Shown: positions 1-5,947, numbered from the stretch's first letter. The stretch is 7,626 nucleotides of DNA from Gardnerella kenyensis (GCA_003585735.1 NQOH01000001.1:452836-460461), one strand, 5' to 3'. Notes: generated by a model from the letters alone, not told the origin. A program made the numbers and translations.

Positions 1-70
1 TAGGCGAACACACTAAACACCTTTAACAGCCAGAGCGACGAAGGACGGGAACTTGCGAGGAGAGAAATCC

Positions 71-130
71 CCCAAAACTCGCGCCACATTAAGGGGAACT
101 CCCAAAACTCGCACAACAGTAAAAAAGCTT
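71..130. repeat. 30-bp-spaced direct repeat upstream edge
   Basis: The 12-mer CCCAAAACTCGC occurs at 71-82 and again at 101-112. Similarity continues a few bases beyond each copy, so two roughly 30-bp units lie side by side. Both are beyond the terminator of the tRNA gene. No stop-free frame of note is visible on the plus strand in bases 1-120, so I treat this stretch as intergenic. Its function is unknown. Confidence 0.6.
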
Positions 131-155
131 CAAGCGCGAAATACGCTTGAAGCTT
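121..155 (-). terminator. Intrinsic terminator of the tRNA-Ser gene
   Basis: A perfect 12-bp inverted repeat (AAGCTTCAAGCG at 125-136 with CGCTTGAAGCTT at 144-155, 7-nt loop) is followed, on the minus strand, by a run of six T (complement of 121-126; the first stem bases share two of them). It begins 10 bases beyond the 3' end of the tRNA. This is the classic layout of a rho-independent terminator for that transcript. Confidence 0.9.
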
Positions 156-165
156 GGTTAATTCG

Positions 166-250
166 CGGATGAGGCGAGATTCGAACTCGCGGTAGGTTTC
201 CCTACAACGGTTTTCAAGACCGTCTCCTTAGACCGCTCGGACACCCATCC
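166..250 (-). tRNA. tRNA-Ser(UGA)
   Basis: Read on the minus strand, the sequence folds as a class II tRNA. The acceptor stem is GGATGGG with CTCATCC (one G-U pair), with discriminator G at 166. The anticodon stem ACGGT/ACCGT encloses the loop CTTGAAA, giving anticodon UGA, which reads UCA and related serine codons. A long variable arm (GTAGG-GAAA-CCTAC) and a T-arm GCGAG-TTCGAAT-CTCGC follow; the long variable arm and discriminator G are serine identity features. The CCA end is not encoded, so it must be added after transcription. The gene lies downstream of serS on the same strand, separated from it by a terminator, so it probably has its own promoter within 251-386. Confidence 0.97.
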
Positions 251-320
251 AGTCTGCGCGCGAAAGCAATCAAATCGCCTTCAACACACAGGGGTTAAGC
301 ATATCAGCACGCATAGAACG

Positions 321-385
321 CAACACACACCACCAACGCAACACTCACCAACACACACCACCAACACAGCACTCACCAACGCAAC
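321..385. repeat. 28-bp tandem repeat, two copies plus a partial third
   Basis: Units at 321-348 and 349-376 match at 26 of 28 positions. A partial third unit (CAACGCAAC) runs to 385. The unit is almost free of T on the plus strand and made mostly of CA/CCA steps. It sits between the tRNA-Ser gene and the serS terminator. The whole gap 251-386 shows no convincing ORF; a minus-strand promoter for the tRNA must lie here or upstream, but I could not assign one with confidence. Confidence 0.85.
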
Positions 386-422
386 AAATAAAAAACGTGC
401 GTAAGCACAAAACTTACGCACG
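386..422 (-). terminator. Intrinsic terminator of serS
   Basis: A perfect 10-bp inverted repeat (CGTGCGTAAG at 396-405 with CTTACGCACG at 413-422, 7-nt loop) is followed on the minus strand by TTTTTTATTT. It begins 32 bases beyond the serS stop codon, in the right orientation to end that transcript before the tRNA gene. Confidence 0.9.
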
Positions 423-454
423 CAAATACGAACAATCAGTTCAAACCGCGACTC

Positions 455-1741
455 TCACGCTTCCCACTTCGTCGGCTCAATAACTTCCTTGCCGCCCATA
501 TAAGCCTGCATAGCCTTTGGAATGTCAATCGAACCATCTTCATGCTGATGATTTTCCAAAATAGCCACAAGCCAGCGCGTAGTAGCCAAAGTGCCGTTCA
601 AAGTGCTCACTGATCGAGTTCCGCCATCTTCCATGCGTTCGCGCACATTCAAGCGGCGAGCCTGATACTCAGTGCAGTTGGAAGTAGAAGTCAACTCACG
701 GTAGCGTCCCTGCGTTGGCACCCAAGCTTCGCAATCGAACTTGCGCGCAGCAGAAGAACCAAGATCGCCCGCAGCAGTATCAATAATGCGGTAAGGCACT
801 TCCACCTTCGCAAGCATTTCCTGCTCCATGCCAAGCAACTTTTGATGCTCAGCGCGCGAATCTTCCTGCTTGCAGTAAACGAACATTTCAACCTTGTCGA
901 ACTGATGCACGCGAATAATTCCGGAAGTATCCTTACCAGCAGCACCAGCCTCACGACGGTAGCAGCTAGACCAACCGCAGTAACGCAAAGCGCCGTTGCT
1001 TAAGTCAAGAATCTCATCCTCATGCATACCAGCCAAAGCAACTTCGGAAGTACCAACCAAATACTGTTCATCCGGCTCGCGCAAACGGTAAATCTCATCC
1101 GCGTGAGAATTCAAGAAGCCCGTGCCACGCATCACTTCTGGACGCACCAAAGTTGGCGTAATCGCAAGCGTAAAGCCGTGCTCTTCTGCCTGATCCACAG
1201 CCATAGTCAGCATTGCAATCTGCAAGCGCGCCACAGCACCACGCAAGAAGTAGAAGCGAGAGCCAGCAACCTTAACGCCACGACGCATATCAATGCCAGC
1301 AACGCCGGTGCCAAGAGTTAAATGATCCTTTGGCTCAAAACCTTCAGCTGCAAAATCGCGCGGAGTTCCAACTTTCTTAACGACCACGTAGTCATCTTCG
1401 CCGCCTTCTGGAGCCTCATCTTCAACGATGTTGGAAAGCTTCCACATTGCGGTTGTGTAGTCAGCAGTAGCTTTTTCGGATTCGGCTTTGTACTCAGCCA
1501 CCTTCGAAGCTAATTCCTTGGTTTCTGCAATAAGCGCGGCTTTTTCTTCTGCAGACGCGGTTGCAACCTTCTTGCCAATCGCCTTCTGCTCAGCGCGAGC
1601 GGCCTCAAAAGCCTTAAGCGCATCACGGCGCAAATCGTCATTGCGCAAAACTTCATCGACGAGCTCAACGGACTCGCCACGCTTACGCTGCGATTCCTTA
1701 ACTACGTCGGCATGTTCACGAATAAATTGAATATCAAGCAT
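455..1741 (-). CDS. serS: Seryl-tRNA synthetase
   Basis: This 428-aa cytoplasmic class II aminoacyl-tRNA synthetase joins serine to tRNA-Ser in an ATP-dependent reaction; the length is normal for the family. Residues 1 to about 105 form the charged, helical N-terminal arm that, in the family, grips the long variable arm of tRNA-Ser. The catalytic core follows: motif 1 around residues 196-210 (PTLVRPEVMRGTGF), TSEVAL at 231-236, motif 2 at about 261-285 (YRREAGAAGKDTSG...VHQFDKVE), and motif 3 at about 382-399 (NGTLATTRWLVAILENHQ). The frame stays open 41 codons further upstream, but only from MLDIQF onward does it look like SerRS, and AGG lies shortly before this ATG. It is visibly more GC-rich in codon choice than its neighbours, as expected for a highly expressed gene. 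A cognate tRNA-Ser follows it. Confidence 0.98.
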   Translation of the reverse strand: MLDIQFIREHADVVKESQRKRGESVELVDEVLRNDDLRRDALKAFEAARAEQKAIGKKVATASAEEKAALIAETKELASKVAEYKAESEKATADYTTAMWKLSNIVEDEAPEGGEDDYVVVKKVGTPRDFAAEGFEPKDHLTLGTGVAGIDMRRGVKVAGSRFYFLRGAVARLQIAMLTMAVDQAEEHGFTLAITPTLVRPEVMRGTGFLNSHADEIYRLREPDEQYLVGTSEVALAGMHEDEILDLSNGALRYCGWSSCYRREAGAAGKDTSGIIRVHQFDKVEMFVYCKQEDSRAEHQKLLGMEQEMLAKVEVPYRIIDTAAGDLGSSAARKFDCEAWVPTQGRYRELTSTSNCTEYQARRLNVRERMEDGGTRSVSTLNGTLATTRWLVAILENHQHEDGSIDIPKAMQAYMGGKEVIEPTKWEA

Positions 1742-1795
1742 GCAACCTAGCCTAGTGCCGCAAGGCGACAGATAGCACCTACGCACGCACCGCAA

Positions 1796-1825
1796 ATTAT
1801 GCACGCCGAAACGTATAATAGACAA
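1796..1825 (-). promoter_or_regulatory. Candidate serS promoter
   Basis: On the minus strand, TTGTCT (complement of 1820-1825) is followed after 18 bases by CATAAT (complement of 1796-1801), giving 4 of 6 and 5 of 6 matches to the sigma-70-type -35 and -10 boxes. The predicted leader is about 50 nt, too short for a T-box. It overlaps the candidate thioredoxin promoter on the other strand. This is inference from consensus only. Confidence 0.45.
1814..1819 (+). promoter_or_regulatory. Candidate thioredoxin -10 box
   Basis: A perfect TATAAT lies about 30 bases before the thioredoxin start codon, on the same strand. No good TTGACA-like -35 box is present 16-18 bases upstream, so the promoter is weak or helped by a regulator. 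The position fits a short leader carrying the ribosome binding site AAGGGGG at 1838-1844. Confidence 0.5.
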
Positions 1826-1849
1826 ACTACGCACAATAAGGGGGATGAT

Positions 1850-2239
1850 ATGCCAGCAATACATGCGAATACACAGAATTTTGAGCGAATTGCCTCAACT
1901 AATGAGATTGTTGTTGTTGATTTTTGGGCGACTTGGTGCGGTCCGTGCCGCGCGTTCGGTCCTATTTTTGAGCAAGTAAGCGAAAAATATCCTGACATTC
2001 CTTTCGTTAAGGTTGATGTTGACGAAAGCTCCGATATTGCTGAAGCTGCTCAAATTCGCGCAGTTCCAACGGTTATGATTATTAAGCGCGGCGAGGTTAT
2101 TTATCGTCAAGCAGGTTCGCTACTTGCTACAGATTTGGAAGATTTGATTAAGCAAGCACAAGATTTTGAGCATAAAAGCGAAGATAAAAGCGAAGAAGAT
2201 AAAAGCGAAGATAATAATAACGAATCAAGCCAAGAATAA
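1850..2239 (+). CDS. Thioredoxin with acidic C-terminal tail
   Basis: This 129-aa cytoplasmic thioredoxin-fold disulfide reductase is reduced in the family by thioredoxin reductase and passes electrons to target disulfides. The active site WCGPC is at residues 29-33 (Cys30, Cys33), preceded by VVVDFWAT; the cis-proline loop AVPT has Pro73; KVDVDE is at 54-59. The core ends near residue 105. Beyond it lies a tail of about 22 residues rich in Lys, Ser, Glu and Asn (KSED, KSEED, KSED) that ordinary 105-110-aa thioredoxins lack. The start is chosen because AAGGGGG (1838-1844) lies 5 bases before this ATG and the family homology begins here; an in-frame ATG at 1799 has no such site. The gene is divergent from serS. 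The exact paralogue (trxA or other) cannot be settled, so no symbol is given. Confidence 0.95.
   Translation: MPAIHANTQNFERIASTNEIVVVDFWATWCGPCRAFGPIFEQVSEKYPDIPFVKVDVDESSDIAEAAQIRAVPTVMIIKRGEVIYRQAGSLLATDLEDLIKQAQDFEHKSEDKSEEDKSEDNNNESSQE
2172..2210 (+). repeat. In-frame 12-bp repeat in the thioredoxin tail
   Basis: ATAAAAGCGAAG occurs exactly three times, at 2172-2183, 2184-2195 and 2199-2210, with an extra AAG between the second and third. The unit is a multiple of three and encodes the Lys-Ser-Glu-Asp repeats of the tail, so copy-number change would lengthen or shorten the tail without breaking the frame. Confidence 0.9.
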
Positions 2240-2261
2240 TACCAAGGACCAGACCAAGAGG

Positions 2262-2267
2262 TATAAT
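2262..2267 (+). promoter_or_regulatory. Candidate -10 box in the thioredoxin-G5 gene spacer
   Basis: A perfect TATAAT lies 22 bases after the thioredoxin stop codon and about 130 bases before the next gene. No -35 match is seen at the usual distance. If used, it would give the cell-wall gene a leader of about 120 nt. The spacer 2240-2395 has no convincing terminator: the small hairpin CTTAC-AAAA-GTAAG at 2324-2337 is not followed by T residues. Confidence 0.3.
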
Positions 2268-2347
2268 TCTGCACGGATGTTTTTACGCGCAAATTATTTT
2301 TACGATTTGTACTTTTAAGCAGACTTACAAAAGTAAGTAGGTTTAGT

Positions 2348-2379
2348 AAGTAGTTGCGTAATTAAGTAGTTGCGTAATT
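2348..2379. repeat. 16-bp perfect tandem duplication before the G5 gene
   Basis: AAGTAGTTGCGTAATT is present twice in direct succession (2348-2363 and 2364-2379), ending 7 bases before the ribosome binding site of the downstream gene. A weaker relative (AAGTAGGTTTAGT) starts just upstream. Each unit holds the 8-mer TTGCGTAA, which recurs beyond the 3' end of the same gene. Confidence 0.9.
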
Positions 2380-2395
2380 GCAAATAAGGAGGGAT

Positions 2396-3382
2396 ATGGC
2401 CAGTCACCGTAAGCATACTGTTACGCTTAGTTCGCTGAGTTTGCGTCAATGGGCTAAGTTTGGTGCGATTGTTGCAGGTTTTGTTGCTTTGGTGACGCTT
2501 GGCTTTGCCTCGCGCGGTTTTTATACTTCAACTCAAGGTCACGCAGCTCCTGTTACTTCCTATTCTGTAACTGATAGCACGCAAGTTTCTCGTGGCGCAT
2601 CTCGAGACGCACTAACTAAGGGCAACACTTCGTACGTAAACGTTATTATCAACGGACATCACCGCACTATTTTGGGAACTCATTTTACCGACGTAAAGTC
2701 TGTTCTTGAAGCTGGAGATATCACTCTTGAGCCACACGATGTTGTTACGCCTTCTTTAACTACTAAAGTTGACGAATCAACTGTTATTACTATTAATCGT
2801 GCTGGCGCAAAGTTAGAAACTTCCGACGACCCTATTGCTTTTAACGTTGTGAAAAAAGAGACTGCCGCACTTCCAAAAGGTACCGAAAAGGTGCAAAGTG
2901 AAGGCGCTGAAGGCGTTATGGAAACAGCAAAAATAGTTACGCGCACTAATGGCAAAGTTGTTTCTTCAAACATTTTTGCTTCTTACGTAAAGCAGGCTCC
3001 TAAAGATAAGGTTATTCTTGTTGGCACGGGCGGCTCTTCCGCAGGACTTGGTTTTGCAGCTTCTATTGGAACTACGGTTCCTGCCGGCGAAATGCAACAG
3101 TGGGCTCACGATTGGCTGATTTCCAACGGATATAGCGAGGCTGATTTTACAGCCACAGTGTTTATTATTTCTCGCGAATCCGGCTGGCGCGTAAATGCTA
3201 TGAATCCTTCTGGCGCTTACGGTTTGCCTCAGGCATTGCCTGGACGCAAGATGTCTTCTGCTGGCGCTGATTGGGCTACTAACTATCAGACTCAGCTTCG
3301 TTGGTTCTGGAATTATTGCAACGGCCGTTACGGATCAATTCAGGGCGCTTACAATTATTGGCAATCCCACCACAATTACTAA
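2396..3382 (+). CDS. Secreted G5-domain cell-wall hydrolase (lytic-transglycosylase-like)
   Basis: A 328-aa exported protein predicted to act on peptidoglycan. Residues 21-39 form a hydrophobic signal or anchor segment after a basic N-terminus; signal cleavage near residue 50 (GHA-AP) is possible. About 80-135 resembles one DUF348 (ubiquitin-like) unit, and about 146-211 a G5 domain (AFNVVKKETAALPKGTEKVQ onward). The C-terminal part, about 230-328, resembles the soluble lytic transglycosylase/lysozyme-like end domain of RpfB-type and aggregation-promoting proteins: ISRESGW with likely catalytic Glu261, then NPSGAYGLPQALPG. RpfB-type proteins usually carry three DUF348 units; here I see only one. 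AAGGAGG at 2386-2392 is unusually close (3 bases) to this ATG, but no better in-frame start exists; the TTG at 2378 lies before the ribosome binding site. A role in cell separation or resuscitation is inferred from family only. Confidence 0.92.
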   Translation: MASHRKHTVTLSSLSLRQWAKFGAIVAGFVALVTLGFASRGFYTSTQGHAAPVTSYSVTDSTQVSRGASRDALTKGNTSYVNVIINGHHRTILGTHFTDVKSVLEAGDITLEPHDVVTPSLTTKVDESTVITINRAGAKLETSDDPIAFNVVKKETAALPKGTEKVQSEGAEGVMETAKIVTRTNGKVVSSNIFASYVKQAPKDKVILVGTGGSSAGLGFAASIGTTVPAGEMQQWAHDWLISNGYSEADFTATVFIISRESGWRVNAMNPSGAYGLPQALPGRKMSSAGADWATNYQTQLRWFWNYCNGRYGSIQGAYNYWQSHHNY

Positions 3383-3472
3383 ATATTTGCGTAAGTATTT
3401 GCATAAAATATTTGCGTAAGATATTTGCGTAAGTATTTGTAGAAGTACAATATTTGTGCAGTATTTGCAATC
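3383..3472. repeat. Phased array of about 13-bp units after the G5 gene
   Basis: The exact 13-mer ATATTTGCGTAAG occurs at 3383-3395, 3408-3420 and 3421-3433, with degenerate units between and after. The core TATTTG starts at 3384, 3396, 3409, 3422, 3434, 3451 and 3462, so spacing is mostly 11-13 bases. The array begins directly after the stop codon. No intrinsic terminator with a T-run is visible for the gene. The rest of the spacer to 3551 is AT-rich without an ORF I can support. Confidence 0.85.
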
Positions 3473-3545
3473 TAAGCAAGTAGTTGTAGCAGCATTTACG
3501 CATGCTATTGCTCGCAATGCAGTAGCTAGACTAATTACAAAAAAT

Positions 3546-3573
3546 TTGGCGAATATACGAATTTAAATATACG
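3546..3573 (+). promoter_or_regulatory. Weak candidate promoter of the MFS exporter
   Basis: TTGGCG (3546-3551) and TATACG (3568-3573) are separated by 16 bases; each matches 4 of 6 consensus positions. The -10-like box lies inside a 14-bp duplication, so an identical TATACG is also present at 3554-3559. Assigned from consensus only. Confidence 0.25.
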
Positions 3574-3579
3574 AATTTA
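3552..3579. repeat. 14-bp perfect tandem duplication before the MFS gene
   Basis: AATATACGAATTTA occurs twice head to tail (3552-3565 and 3566-3579), about 40 bases before the preferred MFS start codon. It duplicates a -10-like element and so may affect promoter strength. Confidence 0.9.
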
Positions 3580-3621
3580 GCTAGCAATTAGCGCTTAATG
3601 CTATTTTCAAAGGATGTTATT

Positions 3622-5226
3622 TTGGCACACTCAAAATGGCTTTTCAACACAAGCCGTAATCTCAGTCATGCTTTGACTGGCGATGAAGCGTACTTCAATA
3701 ATCGCCTTACGCGTCCTGCATTAATTTCGCTCGCAATTCTTACGTTTATTACGTTTATTGGAAATTTTGCGCAGCTACAACTTACGGCAGCTCTTCCAAC
3801 AATTGTTCAAGAATTTGGTATAAGCGTTACTACAGGCCAGTGGCTTACGTCTATTTTTCAGCTGATTATGGCAATTATGGTGCCTCTTACAGCGTTTTTA
3901 ACTCGCCGCTTTTCCACTCGCCAAATCGTTATTACTTCTATGATACTTTTCACAGTAGGCTCAGTTTTTGCGTGGTTAAGTAACGATTTTATTATGGCTC
4001 TTGTGGGCCGCACTCTTGAAGCAATTGGCACTGGAGTTATGTGGCCTGTTTTGCAAATAACAGTTTTCTCAGTATTCCCTGTTACGCGCCGCGGTATGGC
4101 AATGGGCAGCGTTGGCATGGCTATGAGCATTGCTCCAGCGATTGGACCTACTATTGGCGGCTTGCAAACAGATATTAACGGCTGGCGATCAATCTTCTTC
4201 TCTCTGACTGTTATTGGCATAATTTCCGTGATTTTGTCGACTCTTTTCCTTCATAATTTTGGCGAGAATGATCCTAACGCGCACGCTGACTTCTTCTCAG
4301 TAGGTCTGTCGATTATTGGTTTTGGCGGACTTATGTTTGGTTTTACCAATATTGAAGGTTGCGGAATTGCTAGCCCGCTTTCTTGGGTTCCTATGGTTCT
4401 AGGAGCGCTAGGAATTGCTTGGTTTGTGCTTCGTCAGCTTCGAGCCGAAAAACGCGGTAACACTCCGCTTCTTGGAATTGGCGTGCTTAAAAACAGGCAT
4501 TTTATGGTTGGCACTATTTGCGCGTGCTTAACTTTCTTTGCGTTTAGCTCAATAATGGTTTTAATTCCGCTTTATATTCAGTCAGATCGCGGTTTTTCTG
4601 CCACTATGAGCGGCTTGATTCTGCTTCCAGGCGCGTTTGGAATGGCGATTTCGCAATATTTTGGCGGCCGTATGCTGGATCGTTTTGGAGTTCGTCCTGT
4701 TGCTATGGCAGGCTCGATTATTTTGCTTTTTGGCACTGTGATGATGAGCCTTATTGACATGAATACGTGGATTTGGTGGATTTCTATTTGGCAGTTCACG
4801 CGCCAAATTGGCATGGGATTCTTGCTTATGCCTGTTACAACTTGGTCGCTTAATTGCTTGAAACCCGAAGAGCTTGGTGACGGCTCCGCTGTAACTAATA
4901 CTATGAGGCAGCTTTGGGGCGCAATCGGCGCTCCTGTGCTAGTTGTTACAATGACAGTTCTAACTGAGTGGCATCATTCTGTTACTGGCACAGGTCATGC
5001 TGCAGACGTTGCTGCAAGCATTTTTGGCGTGCAATGGACGCTTCGTATTAGCGCTATTATTACGGCTATTATGGCTTTGCTAGTTATTTTTGGCGTTAAG
5101 GGAGAAGGCGCAGGTTCGGCGCATAATCTTGCGCGTAGAGCTATTAATCGCATGCGCGTAATGCATATTCCGCACTCAACAGAGCATAAAGACGTACTGC
5201 ACGATCACACGCATAATCACTACTAA
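3622..5226 (+). CDS. DHA2-family (EmrB/QacA-type) MFS drug exporter
   Basis: An inner-membrane proton-coupled exporter of about 534 aa, in the normal size range for 14-helix MFS multidrug transporters; the substrate cannot be read from sequence. Fourteen hydrophobic segments can be traced between residues about 32 and 492. Antiporter motif C (GMAMSIAPAIGPTIGG) is at 165-180; a motif A-like loop, LTRRFSTRQI, lies between helices 2 and 3, and a second such loop, GGRMLDRFGVRPV, lies in the second half. The C-terminal tail holds seven His in its last 20 residues. Start choice: this TTG has AAAGGA (3609-3614) 7 bases upstream, while the in-frame ATG at 3598, which would add 8 residues, has no recognisable ribosome binding site. 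No regulator gene is adjacent. It ends 7 bases before the stop of the convergent nuclease gene. Confidence 0.93.
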   Translation: MAHSKWLFNTSRNLSHALTGDEAYFNNRLTRPALISLAILTFITFIGNFAQLQLTAALPTIVQEFGISVTTGQWLTSIFQLIMAIMVPLTAFLTRRFSTRQIVITSMILFTVGSVFAWLSNDFIMALVGRTLEAIGTGVMWPVLQITVFSVFPVTRRGMAMGSVGMAMSIAPAIGPTIGGLQTDINGWRSIFFSLTVIGIISVILSTLFLHNFGENDPNAHADFFSVGLSIIGFGGLMFGFTNIEGCGIASPLSWVPMVLGALGIAWFVLRQLRAEKRGNTPLLGIGVLKNRHFMVGTICACLTFFAFSSIMVLIPLYIQSDRGFSATMSGLILLPGAFGMAISQYFGGRMLDRFGVRPVAMAGSIILLFGTVMMSLIDMNTWIWWISIWQFTRQIGMGFLLMPVTTWSLNCLKPEELGDGSAVTNTMRQLWGAIGAPVLVVTMTVLTEWHHSVTGTGHAADVAASIFGVQWTLRISAIITAIMALLVIFGVKGEGAGSAHNLARRAINRMRVMHIPHSTEHKDVLHDHTHNHY

Positions 5227-5250
5227 ATTGTTTTTACTTTGGTAGCTTTT
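5220..5250 (+). terminator. Weak candidate terminator of the MFS gene
   Basis: CTACTAAA (5220-5227) can pair with TTTGGTAG (5238-5245) in an 8-bp stem with one G-U pair and a 10-nt loop, followed by CTTTT. The stem includes the MFS stop codon and overlaps the end of the opposite nuclease gene. It is AT-rich with a short T-run, so at best modest. Confidence 0.3.
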
Positions 5251-5947
5251 GCGCATGGCAGTTATGCAATATTCCTGCCATACTTTCTTTTTCTTCGCGC
5301 GTCACGCTAAGACCGTACTTATATTTAACAGCAATTTGGCGAGCTACATAATCGCATCTAAATGACTTATTTGAAGGTAGCCAATAAGCTGCAGAAGCAG
5401 AACCTTTTTCTTGATTCGCTTTGCCTTGTACAGCTAATAAATTAAGCATATCGTTACCAAACTTTAAGCGTTTGGCAGTATTCCACTTCCACGCTCCAGA
5501 CTCCCAAGCATTCTGTAGCGCAACAACATGATCTATTTGCACTAAAGCACTTGTTTTGCGACCGCGCACGAAATGAATATTTAGCCCAGTGTACGGATCG
5601 TGAAGTAGGCCTGATCTAACTTTGCAAGATCCTGCATATTTGTATCGCACATTTTGCAAATCTCTAGACAAAACGTCTTCTCTCACATCGCAACCATTGC
5701 CATCGTTATCCGTTGTTCTATACCCAAATACTTGACGTTCATAGCCACTGCGATAAGGTTTCGCCACGCGAAGCCTTTTTAGCGCTTCAGCTGCTTGCCC
5801 ACTTGCTTCATATTCGCCAGTAATTTTGCCTACTGTGTGGTCAATTTTTGGCAATACTAAACCAATAACAACACCGCATAGCACAGCAAGAAGTAGAAGC
5901 CACAGTAAAGCATTAAAACGCGAATCATGCGAATTTTTATTACGCAT
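5234..5947 (-). CDS. Membrane-anchored HNH-family nuclease (DUF1524/GmrSD C-terminal type)
   Basis: A 237-aa protein with one hydrophobic N-terminal segment (residues about 12-31) after a short charged stretch, so the rest is predicted outside the membrane. The C-terminal part matches the secreted HNH/DUF1524 nuclease family: GCDVREDVLSRDL at 85-97, QIDHVVALQNAWESGAWKW at 137-155 with metal-site candidate His140, NLLAV at 169-173 and KANQEKG at 176-182 with Asn178, then WLPSNKSFRCDYVARQIAVK. Family members cleave DNA; target and role here (nutrient scavenging, competence or competition) are not shown. Cys86 and Cys108, or Cys198 and Cys230, could form disulfides. ATG is preferred because GGGGGAG lies 5 bases before it; the in-frame GTG at 5953 overlaps that site. 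The Cys in the hydrophobic segment is not in a good lipobox. No immunity gene is evident next to it. Confidence 0.9.
   Translation of the reverse strand: MRNKNSHDSRFNALLWLLLLAVLCGVVIGLVLPKIDHTVGKITGEYEASGQAAEALKRLRVAKPYRSGYERQVFGYRTTDNDGNGCDVREDVLSRDLQNVRYKYAGSCKVRSGLLHDPYTGLNIHFVRGRKTSALVQIDHVVALQNAWESGAWKWNTAKRLKFGNDMLNLLAVQGKANQEKGSASAAYWLPSNKSFRCDYVARQIAVKYKYGLSVTREEKESMAGILHNCHAQKLPK

Noticed and set aside
691..1730. Open frames in other registers within serS
   Set aside because: They overlap strongly conserved synthetase motifs and show no protein family features.
1742..1800. T-box leader for serS
   Set aside because: The gap to the candidate promoter is only about 50 nt and lacks T-box elements or a terminator/antiterminator pair.
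1742..1864. Upstream 41-codon extension of the serS reading frame
   Set aside because: It reads through the divergent promoter region and the thioredoxin start, does not resemble SerRS, and the family N-terminus begins at MLDIQF (1741).
2268..2395. Cyclic di-AMP (ydaO-type) riboswitch before the cell-wall gene
   Set aside because: Such riboswitches are known before rpf-like genes in actinobacteria, but this leader is short, AT-rich and made of tandem repeats with no conserved core visible.
3383..3472. CRISPR array
   Set aside because: Units are about 13 bp with no unique spacers and no cas genes are present.
3858..4814. Minus-strand open frames inside the MFS gene
   Set aside because: They lie fully antisense to a clearly conserved transporter, have no recognisable domains or ribosome binding sites, and are best explained as shadow frames.
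5850..5920. Lipoprotein signal on the nuclease
   Set aside because: The Cys in the hydrophobic segment is preceded by AVL and followed by GVV with no L-[AS]-[GA]-C lipobox, and lies mid-membrane.
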